The notes below the pieces were generated by a model that was not told the origin of the DNA, did not search any database, and worked only from the letters and a program-made list of their open reading frames with translations. The position numbers were made by a program, and so were the translations under genes. A stretch of DNA of 43,070 nucleotides from a virus. The DNA lies in IMG/VR virus record IMGVR_UViG_3300002053_000006, positions 1 through 43,070 of that record. One strand, 5' to 3'. Position 1 is the stretch's first letter, and every line of letters begins with the position of its first letter. Shown here one piece after another: positions 6,351 to 14,982 of this stretch.

Positions 6351-8008
6351 TGCCGACATACTTCTATCAGGATGGTCAAGCAGGAAGCGGAAACCCGAAG
6401 AAGCGGTTTCAGTACTGGCTAGATAATCCGCCATCTGCTATTGCTATTGATGTCGAGACTCCAAGCCTAGAAGACCGTGACCCTCTTGGCTTTGCGATTG
6501 CCTTCAACCCTCACGAGGCTGTGTACTTTGATTTACGGCCTGAGCCGCCTAGGGAGCTGGAGCTAATCAAACCAATGCTCCAGAATATGAACATTACTAA
6601 AGTAGGACATAACTTGATGTTCGACCTCGGAGTATGGCCGCTGATACCGATAGTCGGGGATAGTATGAATAGAGCCAAATTGTTTGATACTAATGTGGCA
6701 GCTCGCATACTCGGCAAAATAGAGACAGCATTGTATCTTCTAGCATTCGAGGTTGGTATGGAAGCCACTCCAGTCAGCGACATGCTGGGGCCTAAGCAGA
6801 CGATGGAAGACCTTGACCCTCGTGACGTAGCCAGAAAGTGCCAGAACGATGCCAAGGTTAGCTATGCACTTTATCTGCAGCAGTTTCCAAAGATTGACTC
6901 TAATTTCCGTGAGTACTTCAATATTGAAATGCAGGCGCTGCCTATAGTCCTGGACATGAGCCTTCATGGAATTCTCATTGACCAGGCCAAGAGATATGAG
7001 CTATCTGTTGAGTACGAAAAGGAAATCAAGTTCCTTGAGGAGTTCATACATGGGTTTGGAGTTGAAAAGCCTGGGAGTCCAATGCAGGTTGGATATACTC
7101 TGGCTAATCGTGGAAACTTCCTTAAATTTACGAAGAGCCATAAGCAGTACCGTACAGATAAATCAGAGCTTGAATTCCTGTCAGACCCTCTAGCTGCAGC
7201 CATACTTAAGTACCGCCGAGCCGCCAAGTTCAAGAGTACATATCTAGACCCACTAGCTGGAGAAGACAGATTTTTCACCGAGTACTACTTCGATACATCA
7301 GTGGGAAGAATGAATAGCCGTAGAAGAAATATCCAGAATATCCCACTGCTGGCTAGAGCTATGTTAGTTCCAGAGTCTGGCGTATTCACTACAGGAGACT
7401 ACAGTCGAGAACACTTATATATTCTTGCTCACATGAGTCAGGACAGGGATATGCTCAGAATATTATACGACCCTGACAGAAGAAGGTCAGACTTGCACCA
7501 GCACACTGCAGATAAAATGGGAGTCCCGAGACAACTGGCTAAGACACTTAACTTCGCCGTAGCCTATGGCGCTACCCCAAGGACTGTAAGGGACGAGGCT
7601 AAGATTAGAGACCTTCAGGTCTGCAAACGTCTGATTGAGGACTGGTTCAAGACTTACAAGGGGGTGGCAGACTGGGTTCAGCATGCTCAGCAGGTTGGAC
7701 TAAGAGACGGGTGGTCTCTGCCTACGCTGTTCGGCAGACGTATAAGAATACCCGAGGATGAAAAGACTGACCAGCGTGAGCGAAAGTCTGTGAATTACCC
7801 AGTGCTTGGCTCAGATGGCGAGGTTATCAAAAGGGCCATTGTGCTGTGCAACAAGCGGAGTCTTGGTCCTCCCAAGATGGTTATTACTGTCCACGATAGC
7901 ATCACTTGGGATGGCTCTTATAGCAAGCAGATACCAGTTGAAGAGCTCCAGATGATACCAGGCTTCAAAGTTCCATTCGATGTCAAGGAGACTGTAAGAT
8001 GGGAGTAG
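6350..8008 (+). CDS. polA: Family A DNA polymerase with 3'-5' exonuclease domain
   Basis: A 552-residue replicative polymerase. The exonuclease domain has IDVE (D34, E36), GHNLMFD (D92) and a third Asp (D167, without the usual Tyr four residues before). The polymerase domain has motif A GDYSREHL with D350, motif B RQLAKTLNFAVAYG (R394, K398, F402, Y406) and motif C TVHDS with D516. Two normally conserved acids differ: the Glu five residues after the motif A Asp is His355, and the Glu after the motif C Asp is Ser517. The O-helix Phe402 (E. coli 762) is linked to virulent lifestyles in phage surveys. There is no 5'-nuclease domain. Confidence 0.9.
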   Translation: MPTYFYQDGQAGSGNPKKRFQYWLDNPPSAIAIDVETPSLEDRDPLGFAIAFNPHEAVYFDLRPEPPRELELIKPMLQNMNITKVGHNLMFDLGVWPLIPIVGDSMNRAKLFDTNVAARILGKIETALYLLAFEVGMEATPVSDMLGPKQTMEDLDPRDVARKCQNDAKVSYALYLQQFPKIDSNFREYFNIEMQALPIVLDMSLHGILIDQAKRYELSVEYEKEIKFLEEFIHGFGVEKPGSPMQVGYTLANRGNFLKFTKSHKQYRTDKSELEFLSDPLAAAILKYRRAAKFKSTYLDPLAGEDRFFTEYYFDTSVGRMNSRRRNIQNIPLLARAMLVPESGVFTTGDYSREHLYILAHMSQDRDMLRILYDPDRRRSDLHQHTADKMGVPRQLAKTLNFAVAYGATPRTVRDEAKIRDLQVCKRLIEDWFKTYKGVADWVQHAQQVGLRDGWSLPTLFGRRIRIPEDEKTDQRERKSVNYPVLGSDGEVIKRAIVLCNKRSLGPPKMVITVHDSITWDGSYSKQIPVEELQMIPGFKVPFDVKETVRWE

Positions 8009-8061
8009 AAGTACTGAGGCTCCAGTTTCGAGAACTATAAACATACCTATAGGAGGTTGCC

Positions 8062-9231
8062 ATGAGACATCAAGGTTACTTAGACGCTAATGCAGAGAAC
8101 TTCGAGGAAATCAAGAGTAAGTTCACCAAAGGTACCAATGAGGAAGTACGAGAACTGGCTACCAAGCTTGGGTACATTAGAGCAAGTGGCTTATATAGAG
8201 CCATGAGAAATCTTGGTATCAATCGTGAGTTCAAGTACGTGCCTCCGCCAATCAGCACCGAGCTGAACGAGTTAGAGACCCAAGTGCTTGCCATCGTCAA
8301 GAAAAAGCCTGCGTCCGTTGGCGAGATAAGTCGGCAGATTGACCATAGCTCAGAGACCGTTATCAAGATACTAGATAGTCTTAGGCATAAGCACTATATG
8401 GTTGAGCTAGATAAAATCAGCAGACTAGTGGAGCTGCCTGCCGAGCCGAGAAGAGACTTTGCACCTACAGAGTTCGACTACTACCATAACTACTACAAGG
8501 TTGGATTAGTCTCTGACACACATCTAGGAAGTAAATACCAGCAGCTGACTGCTCTCCACGATGCCTACAGAATATTCGATAGTAAGGATGTTGACTTTAT
8601 TCTCCATGCTGGAGATGTAGTAGATGGCGTCAGTGTCTATCGAGGCCAGGCTCAAGAAGTATTCCTGCACGGAGCGGACGAGCAGAGGAAGTATGTTAAA
8701 GACGTGTACCCTAAATCCAAGAAGAGGGGACTCAAGACATACATGATAGGCGGACAGCATGACCGTAACTTCTGGGGAACTAACGGCTACAATATAGTAG
8801 ACCACATCTGCGAGGAGCGTGATGACCTTATATCCAGAGGCTTTTATAGTGCTGAGTTTCAGGTCAAGGGGCTACCAGTACGGCTCGAGCATCCAGGAGG
8901 AGGAGTCGCATATGCAAGGTCTTATGGCCCTCAGAAGATTGTTGAGAACATGATGGGATTTATCAACACTATACCAAGTGCAGTCAAGCCCATACTACTA
9001 ATCATGGGGCACTGGCACACGCCGCTGCTCATTCCTGTATATATGGGAGTTAGTGAGGTAAGCATGCCATGCTTCCAGGCTCAGACGCCCTATATGCAGC
9101 AGCACAAGAATATGATGCCTACAGTAGGATGTGCTATAGCTGAGATATACCTTAATGAGGAGAACCAGCTTTCCTCAGTAGATGTCGAGTTTATCATAAT
9201 GAATGACAGGATAAAGAGCAAGGACTACTAG
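8062..9231 (+). CDS. Calcineurin-like metallophosphoesterase with N-terminal winged-helix region
   Basis: A 389-residue protein. Residues about 65-130 look like a winged helix (VGEISRQIDHSSETVIKILD). The phosphoesterase domain has SDTHLG (D152, H154), HAGDVVDG (D185), GGQHDRN (H233, with Gln where Asn is usual) and GHWHT (316-319), the dimetal-site series shared with Mre11/SbcD. A DNA-end or nucleotide phosphoesterase role beside the polymerase is plausible; no SbcC partner is seen. GGAGGT is 5 bases before the ATG. The next gene starts immediately after its stop. Confidence 0.8.
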   Translation: MRHQGYLDANAENFEEIKSKFTKGTNEEVRELATKLGYIRASGLYRAMRNLGINREFKYVPPPISTELNELETQVLAIVKKKPASVGEISRQIDHSSETVIKILDSLRHKHYMVELDKISRLVELPAEPRRDFAPTEFDYYHNYYKVGLVSDTHLGSKYQQLTALHDAYRIFDSKDVDFILHAGDVVDGVSVYRGQAQEVFLHGADEQRKYVKDVYPKSKKRGLKTYMIGGQHDRNFWGTNGYNIVDHICEERDDLISRGFYSAEFQVKGLPVRLEHPGGGVAYARSYGPQKIVENMMGFINTIPSAVKPILLIMGHWHTPLLIPVYMGVSEVSMPCFQAQTPYMQQHKNMMPTVGCAIAEIYLNEENQLSSVDVEFIIMNDRIKSKDY

Positions 9232-9456
9232 ATGGTAGACATTATCATGTCAGTTGCTATATTCCTATTCGTGCCTGCTCTGATGCCAACTCTGATATCT
9301 AAGCAGAAGCCGCACCGAGCATCGTGCCTACTAACGGCTGCACTCCTAACCACAATAGCTGTGTGCTTTGCACTAAATGGCCAATGGTGGCCTTTTGCAT
9401 CTGAGGTAATTAGTGCAGCTGCATGGTGGGCGCTACTAGCACAAAGGAGAGTCTGA
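9232..9456 (+). CDS. Small membrane protein, 74 aa
   Basis: Two or three hydrophobic stretches are visible: about residues 2-20, 31-48 and 52-68. It begins on the base after the phosphoesterase stop and is the last rightward gene before the convergent structural block. End-of-operon two-TM proteins in phages are often holins, but this is inference: no endolysin is recognisable next to it. There is no strong ribosome binding site, so expression is probably coupled to the upstream gene. Confidence 0.55.
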   Translation: MVDIIMSVAIFLFVPALMPTLISKQKPHRASCLLTAALLTTIAVCFALNGQWWPFASEVISAAAWWALLAQRRV

Positions 9457-9506
9457 TATAACCGCACTGCTTATGGTTGCTATAGCCGCTATTATATACT
9501 TCGGCT

Positions 9507-11300
9507 CTACCTGTTATCCATAGGTATCTGCTTAACGCTTCCCATCGTGTAGTCACCTATCAGCTGCTTGCGGTCTCCCCAGATACTAAGCACCTCGTTT
9601 CTCAGCTGTAGAGCCTCACCTCTATATTTGTCAGCTAGAGCTAGTCCACCAGCAGCAGACTGCGCATACGCAGTAGCAGTGGCTATATAGGAGTTTATTT
9701 CTGTCAGCCTTGCCTCAGCTTCCCTAGCAAAGAGTGAGGCTATAGTAGAATAGCCTGAGGATTGCTCAATGTATGTGCTGAGATTACGGAGTCGCTGTGC
9801 AGCTTCCTGAACATATGCTAGTGCAGCGTTAGTCCTTCTGGTAGCATTGTCCAGATAGCCTGACCTCTGCTGGATATAAAGGCTGCCAACTCCCTCAGCC
9901 CACGCTCTTGCGTACTCAGCATACATCTCTGGAGTTCTCTCATTTTCTCCTCCAACTGTAATGGTATTGATGAGGTCATCACCAGTCTCAAGGTAGGCTC
10001 CAGCAGCGTCTCCCTGAGCATCAAGGTCTATGGCATCAGCGTTAGTTATATCAGATGCTGCTGAGTCAAGGTAGGCATTAGCGGCGTCAAGAGCAGTGCT
10101 GATTGCAGTTCTTAGACTGGCAATATCATCAGTTATATCTTGCAGTATGCCAGCAGCATCAGCAGCGGAGTTATTGTCCAGATACTTCTTAACATTAGTG
10201 AGCGCTACTCCCAGAGCAGTGTGAGCAGTTCCAGCTGCTGTCAGCGCAGTTCTTAGACTTGCAAGGTCTGTCTCAGCTTGGTGCTCCTGCTTAAGAGCGT
10301 ATATCAGGAGAGCGTATGCCTCAGACGCTGACATCAGAGTTCCCTCTAGAAAGTCGGGAATTGTTCCAGGTGCATAGTTCGATGGGGGTATGTGCTGAGC
10401 ATCGTAGTAAATCCTAACATGCTCACTCTCACGCATATTGCTCTGAGACTCAGCATCACTTCCAGTAAGAAACACATACTTGCCATCTACATCGAAGGTA
10501 GGGAAGCTCTGAGGAACCTGCCCTACAGGATACTCAACCCGACGGACTCTAACGAGTCTAGGAATGTCAGATATATCCACACCAATCTGTATCTTAGTGT
10601 AGTCGAAAGTGCAGGCCTCGCCAGCAGATATATCGCCACCAGATATAGCCTTCACCCTGCCAAGCCCGTAGTCGATTTTGTAGTCAGTACCTCGAGTCAG
10701 GCTATTGCTAGCAGCATCAGTTCCAGTCTCACTAGCATCCTTGACTGGTCTATAAGTGAGATATACCCAGACATCAGTATAAGCTCCAATACCTATATCG
10801 AGTGACTCGCCAGATGTATTACCATCTATCTGGTCTACCTCAACCTCGTTGACCGTCTTGAAGTACTCCTTACCTGTAATAACTCCCATGCCCTTAGCGT
10901 AGTTGAGGGCCTCCTGAATAGCCTTGCCATCTTTGTCAGTACCCTTGATTATGACTATAAGATTAGTTATATTACCAGAAGCATCAGTTATAGTCATAGT
11001 AAGAGGCCTAGGTACATCAGGCTGAGCAGCTATTGTGAGTGTATCTCCATCATCAGTTGAAGATATATCAGCTCCATCCACTATCCTATCGGCATCTGTA
11101 TCGGCAGGAAAGGTAACAGACTCGTCCTCTACACTAAAGCTGAGAGTAATCTCGTGCATACGCTCTTCAGGTAAGTAGCGACTAAGGTCAGCCACAGACC
11201 TCTCGATGCACCTGTTAAGCTCAGCAGCAGACCACAGGCTGCCAGAGTCCTTAAGGTCAGTTCTTATGTCGGCTATCATTTGCAGGCTTGTCTTGTTCAT
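9507..11300 (-). CDS. Head-tail adaptor-like protein fused to a long Ala-rich helical fibre region
   Basis: A 597-residue structural protein, the last gene of the late block. The first ~55 residues (TSLQMIADIRTDL ... LNRCIERSVADLSRYLPEE) resemble the helical start of podoviral gp4/gp6-type adaptors. Residues about 330-580 are Ala-rich amphipathic helices with many QAAxxL and AYA repeats, likely a trimeric coiled-coil shaft. The middle is beta-rich. The start at 11300 follows GGAGGTATGAA; a longer reading would run into the preceding gene. The exact virion position is inferred. Confidence 0.6.
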   Translation of the reverse strand: MNKTSLQMIADIRTDLKDSGSLWSAAELNRCIERSVADLSRYLPEERMHEITLSFSVEDESVTFPADTDADRIVDGADISSTDDGDTLTIAAQPDVPRPLTMTITDASGNITNLIVIIKGTDKDGKAIQEALNYAKGMGVITGKEYFKTVNEVEVDQIDGNTSGESLDIGIGAYTDVWVYLTYRPVKDASETGTDAASNSLTRGTDYKIDYGLGRVKAISGGDISAGEACTFDYTKIQIGVDISDIPRLVRVRRVEYPVGQVPQSFPTFDVDGKYVFLTGSDAESQSNMRESEHVRIYYDAQHIPPSNYAPGTIPDFLEGTLMSASEAYALLIYALKQEHQAETDLASLRTALTAAGTAHTALGVALTNVKKYLDNNSAADAAGILQDITDDIASLRTAISTALDAANAYLDSAASDITNADAIDLDAQGDAAGAYLETGDDLINTITVGGENERTPEMYAEYARAWAEGVGSLYIQQRSGYLDNATRRTNAALAYVQEAAQRLRNLSTYIEQSSGYSTIASLFAREAEARLTEINSYIATATAYAQSAAGGLALADKYRGEALQLRNEVLSIWGDRKQLIGDYTMGSVKQIPMDNR

Positions 11301-11310
11301 TTCATACCTC

Positions 11311-12606
11311 CTAAAATATACTTGCAATCCTAGGAACGAAGGCAGATACACTATAAGTAACTACCAGCTTAGGCTTATAACCGTTACCTTTCTCACTCAT
11401 ATAAACACCGCTGTAGTTCTCTCCAGTGGGAGTGCTGTTTGAAATGTCACTATTCAGGCGAAGGCAGAATTTGGTCGTTCCAGTCTTACTTATCCAGCCC
11501 AATCCTGTAGCATTGAGAGACTTGGCAGTATAATCTCCAGTAGCAATAGGGAAGGTCCAGGGAGCATCTACACCATAAGCAGTTTTAGAGAGTTCATCGC
11601 CATAATTAGCAACAACAATAGGGTCTCCTTGAACTCCCTCAACTAGGCAAACATCAGAGTAGTCAGCATCTCCCTCAGAACCTCCAGCACCTCGTAGCGA
11701 TAGAGATGCTGCACTAATTACTGCGGTAGCGCCCAAGGGAGAAGTATCAAAGAAAAGAAAAGCCCTTGAAATCTCATAATACTGAGGCGACCAGTATATG
11801 TAGTTTGAGACATACTCCATGACTTCTCCTGCTCTCACAGAGCCTGCTTCTGCTGCATCGTGTACCGCAGCATATCCACCACTAGCAAGAGCACTCTTGA
11901 GCGCTCTGCCGTCACTTGTAGTAGAATAGACAGTTAGAGAGTCACTAACAGATAAAGGAAAACCAGATAGAAAAGCCAGCCTTCTGAAATCTTCTGGCCT
12001 AACCAGTTCCTCGTCACTTCCAGTAGCAAACTGTCCTAGGTTAAGTCTTAGACTGCCAAGTTGGTTATACTTAAACCTTACCACGTTATCAGGTATCTTA
12101 CCAAATATCCATAGGCCCTGTACCTGACCTTCTATAATTCTAAGCCAGCGCTTGCAGACTCCATAGTCCCACTCAATTACATTTTCAGTATAGTTGGAGT
12201 TGATAGGGTCAGTAGCTAGTAGTATAGGAGCACTGCATGACTGCTCTATGCTACCAAGAAATACTTGAGGCCTGTAGCAGAGACTACTTCCACTAAGCCT
12301 ATTCATGGCTTCGATATTAGTGCTTTGAGCACTAACTAGAAGCATACTACTCTTAGACTCAAAGCCTTCACCAGAGTTTTGCCATCTAGTCTCAGCCTTC
12401 TCTCCATTACTGTACACCATTGGAAGCTGAGAAAAAACCATGAACCTTTTATCAGACTTAAGGTCACGATAGAATTTGGTAGTAGGATGCTGGGCACTAT
12501 AGTCCCTTTCAAACTCCACATAATCCTTATCAATCCCCTGTCTATAGAGTTCCCCAAGTACTACAGGGTCTGTCACCATCTTGGCCTTATCTGTTATCTT
12601 GTCCAT
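11311..12606 (-). CDS. Tail/adhesin protein with DNRLRE-like C-terminal region
   Basis: A 431-residue protein in the tail block. Around residues 270-320 the segment EISRAFLFFDTSPLG, then VISAASLSLRG, resembles the beta-sandwich 'RAFLxFDTS...AxLxL' module (DNRLRE/carbohydrate-binding-like) seen in surface and phage tail proteins. This suggests a receptor-binding or tail-spike component. The start has AGGA upstream. It ends 10 bp before the next gene's ATG. The N-terminal half is unrecognised. Confidence 0.55.
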   Translation of the reverse strand: MDKITDKAKMVTDPVVLGELYRQGIDKDYVEFERDYSAQHPTTKFYRDLKSDKRFMVFSQLPMVYSNGEKAETRWQNSGEGFESKSSMLLVSAQSTNIEAMNRLSGSSLCYRPQVFLGSIEQSCSAPILLATDPINSNYTENVIEWDYGVCKRWLRIIEGQVQGLWIFGKIPDNVVRFKYNQLGSLRLNLGQFATGSDEELVRPEDFRRLAFLSGFPLSVSDSLTVYSTTSDGRALKSALASGGYAAVHDAAEAGSVRAGEVMEYVSNYIYWSPQYYEISRAFLFFDTSPLGATAVISAASLSLRGAGGSEGDADYSDVCLVEGVQGDPIVVANYGDELSKTAYGVDAPWTFPIATGDYTAKSLNATGLGWISKTGTTKFCLRLNSDISNSTPTGENYSGVYMSEKGNGYKPKLVVTYSVSAFVPRIASIF

Positions 12607-12615
12607 CTCGACATC

Positions 12616-13611
12616 CTATGGCAACTGGAATACTAAGATTACCCCATCACCTTTCTCGCCAGTTCCCGCAACATCCTTATCAATCCTTATAATGTCTCCT
12701 GTTGCTACATCGTCATGACCAGTATCTATTACAGGCTGGGCAGATGCAGTATAAGACGTCTTCTCGTTAGCGTCTATGGTGATAAGGGTAGATAGCATAT
12801 CCTGGGTATCAGTAACATTATGTATCTGATAAGTCGGAGTGCCACTAGATGATACAGTGTCCACATAGGCATGAGCACCTACTAGGTTGTACCCATTTAG
12901 CTCAGCAGGGACAGCAAAGTAGAACTTACCATCTCCAGTGCCTAGAGCAGTCGCTGGAGCAGCAAGGCTAATTATCATTACCCTCTTACCATAATCTGAG
13001 CCAGCTAGACCATCGGGGGTTACTACCCTAGCAGTGTCAGTTCCAGTAGTAGTTTCAGCGGCTGTAGCCAGCTCTGTGGCTAGCCCCTTCTGAGTAGTTG
13101 ATGCGTTCTGAATGTCATCTGTACCATCAGTATGATTAGATGCGTGTGTCTTAGGAGGCTGGTCATCAGCTAGTTCTCCTGAAAGTCCAGCCACTGATAC
13201 CTCATCACCGCCACCGTTCTCGTGAGACGAGGCATGAGCACCAGGCACTACTGAAGTCAGCGCTGTAATTATCTGTCCATCAGTATCCATCACAGTAAAC
13301 TTCTGACCGTCAAATACCAGAGCATATCCAGCATCAAGACTTAGGTCTACAGGTATAAGCCTTCTAGCAGTCCCACCACTAGGAAGCAGATACAGGTTGA
13401 CTGTTATAGCTGAAGAGTCAGTGTTCACAAGAGTCATAGCTATGATTGCTACAGCTGCACTAGCAGTATAAATATCTCCAGTGCTATCAGCTAGTTGTCC
13501 ATCTGCCAGCTGAGTGACAGTACTTCCAACTAGGCCATGCAGCGTATAGTCCACTTTAGCTCCAGTCGAGCCATCGCCTTGTATCTTATCTCCATTGTCT
13601 AAAGCTATCAT
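12616..13611 (-). CDS. Tail fibre/tip-like protein
   Basis: A 331-residue protein rich in Thr, Ser, Ala, Gly and Asp, with a beta-rich N-terminal part, a central DELADDQ-type linker with HASNHTDGTDDIQNAST (a hinge seen in many phage fibre proteins) and a C-terminal beta domain. It is probably a receptor-binding fibre or tip; no enzymatic motif is seen. GGAGG precedes the ATG by 6-7 bases. It lies 2 bp from the small fibre-neck gene upstream. Confidence 0.55.
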   Translation of the reverse strand: MIALDNGDKIQGDGSTGAKVDYTLHGLVGSTVTQLADGQLADSTGDIYTASAAVAIIAMTLVNTDSSAITVNLYLLPSGGTARRLIPVDLSLDAGYALVFDGQKFTVMDTDGQIITALTSVVPGAHASSHENGGGDEVSVAGLSGELADDQPPKTHASNHTDGTDDIQNASTTQKGLATELATAAETTTGTDTARVVTPDGLAGSDYGKRVMIISLAAPATALGTGDGKFYFAVPAELNGYNLVGAHAYVDTVSSSGTPTYQIHNVTDTQDMLSTLITIDANEKTSYTASAQPVIDTGHDDVATGDIIRIDKDVAGTGEKGDGVILVFQLP

Positions 13612-13613
13612 GG

Positions 13614-13901
13614 TTAGCCTCCTGTAATGAAGCCAAACTTAATCATCTCAGCAACAACATCGCTGTCCACCTTAGCAAGTGTCACTGCATTAGCAGCTAG
13701 CTGGTCAGTGTCAACTGCACTGTCTCCTATCTTACTATTATCTACAGCGTCGTCCTCTATCTTGACGGTAGTGATAGAACTATCAATAATATGCAGAGTG
13801 GTAATCGAGTCAGCAGGAATATATCTACTACGCCTTTCCAAATCGTGAAAGTTCCTGCGGTCAATTACTTCACTTTGTGGTCTTCCAGTTTTATCTTTCA
13901 C
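13614..13901 (-). CDS. Short tail-fibre neck protein
   Basis: A 95-residue protein with imperfect repeats of the type DSSITTVKIEDDAV, DNSKIGDSAV and DTDQLAANAV. This 'x-x-I/L-x-x-x-A-V' repeat is typical of trimeric fibre necks. The start codon is GTG (13899-13901), with only a weak AGGTAG upstream; coupling from the preceding gene, which ends 4 bp away, is likely. Confidence 0.6.
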   Translation of the reverse strand: MKDKTGRPQSEVIDRRNFHDLERRSRYIPADSITTLHIIDSSITTVKIEDDAVDNSKIGDSAVDTDQLAANAVTLAKVDSDVVAEMIKFGFITGG

Positions 13902-13905
13902 AGCA

Positions 13906-14982
13906 CTACCTAAATAGGTCTAAGAACCTTTCCAGCAGGCCCTTCTTAGGCTTCTCCTTCGACATAGGCTCATACAAGCCTTCCTCGCCAAAAAGCTTCT
14001 CACCAAGCTCTTTCACTCCAGGAGTAGCCTCCTCCCAGGCCCTCTGACCAAGACCTCTCTTATTCAGTTCGTCCATCAGCTCCTTCATCTGTATCATCCT
14101 AGGGTCATTTCTAGTCATAATATCGCTGGATGGCCAGTACTCAATAGGCTTACCCTCGTGTGTCCAGATGCTCAGAGGCATGTCCTTAACAACCTCCTGC
14201 TCGCTGACAATTCTTTTAACAACGCTCTTGATGTGGGGCTCAGTCTTCTCTGGAACAGTGACTTTCTGAACTGGAGCTGGAGCCTCCTCCTCAGGAGCTT
14301 CTGGTATTGCCATCTCCACCTTAATAACTTCTGGAGTCAGAGTGACTCCGCCAAGAGTTAGCTCCATCTTGTATAAGCCTGGCCTGTATGTGTGTCTGAT
14401 ACCGCCAACTCTAGCAGTAGCTGTGACCGACTCTATGCCCTCCTCTTCAAGTAGCAGGTTTCCAAATGTTCCAGCAGGATTATTAGTAGCCCCCTCAGTA
14501 TCATTGGTATCTACCAGATATATATAAGCACAGTCGTCAGACACACATGTAACAGATAGCGTATCATGGAGATTAGTTCTGCCCGAGTCAGTATATAGGT
14601 CTACCTGAAGAGTAGTTGTACTGCGGGTCACAGTTACGTAGTACATAGTGTTCAGGTCAATATTGCATGAGTCCTGAGTCTCCCCTTGTAGATATACCTT
14701 GCCATCCCAGGACTCAGCCAGCGGATGCCCCAGCCAGCCTATATAATCATTGAGGTCAAGAGCGGCTGCCCACCAGTGATGCTCCTCAAGAGCGTACTCG
14801 CCGCTGTAGCCAGTAATCTTAAATTCAAACTGATGGACAAAGTTACTCTGAACCTCAGCCAGCTCTTTTATCAAGTAGGACCTAGCATTGTCCTGTACTG
14901 AGGTCAGCGTGAGGAGAGATGCAGTAACGGCTATGCGGTTCTGCTCATCATACTCGTCATATTCCGTGAAGTCCTCAGCCAT
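13906..14982 (-). CDS. Tail/adhesin protein with LamG-like N-terminal domain
   Basis: A 358-residue protein. Residues about 10-190 look like a concanavalin/LamG beta-sandwich (FVHQFEFKITGYSGE, then YYVTVTRSTTTLQVDLYTD). A beta domain follows, then a Pro/Glu-rich linker near residues 230-255 and a helical charged C-terminus ending in LLERFLDLFR. It is a likely glycan-binding or tail-associated protein. It begins at a TAATG overlap with the upstream gene, so translation is coupled. Confidence 0.55.
   Translation of the reverse strand: MAEDFTEYDEYDEQNRIAVTASLLTLTSVQDNARSYLIKELAEVQSNFVHQFEFKITGYSGEYALEEHHWWAAALDLNDYIGWLGHPLAESWDGKVYLQGETQDSCNIDLNTMYYVTVTRSTTTLQVDLYTDSGRTNLHDTLSVTCVSDDCAYIYLVDTNDTEGATNNPAGTFGNLLLEEEGIESVTATARVGGIRHTYRPGLYKMELTLGGVTLTPEVIKVEMAIPEAPEEEAPAPVQKVTVPEKTEPHIKSVVKRIVSEQEVVKDMPLSIWTHEGKPIEYWPSSDIMTRNDPRMIQMKELMDELNKRGLGQRAWEEATPGVKELGEKLFGEEGLYEPMSKEKPKKGLLERFLDLFR

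Noticed and set aside
9457-9506. Search for a bidirectional terminator between the converging blocks
   Set aside because: Only AGCCG/CGGCT with a 13-nt loop is present and no U-run follows; too weak to call.
9473-9523. Hydrophobic 16-codon frame at the convergent junction
   Set aside because: No ribosome binding site at its ATG, and it overlaps the end of the opposing fibre-like gene.
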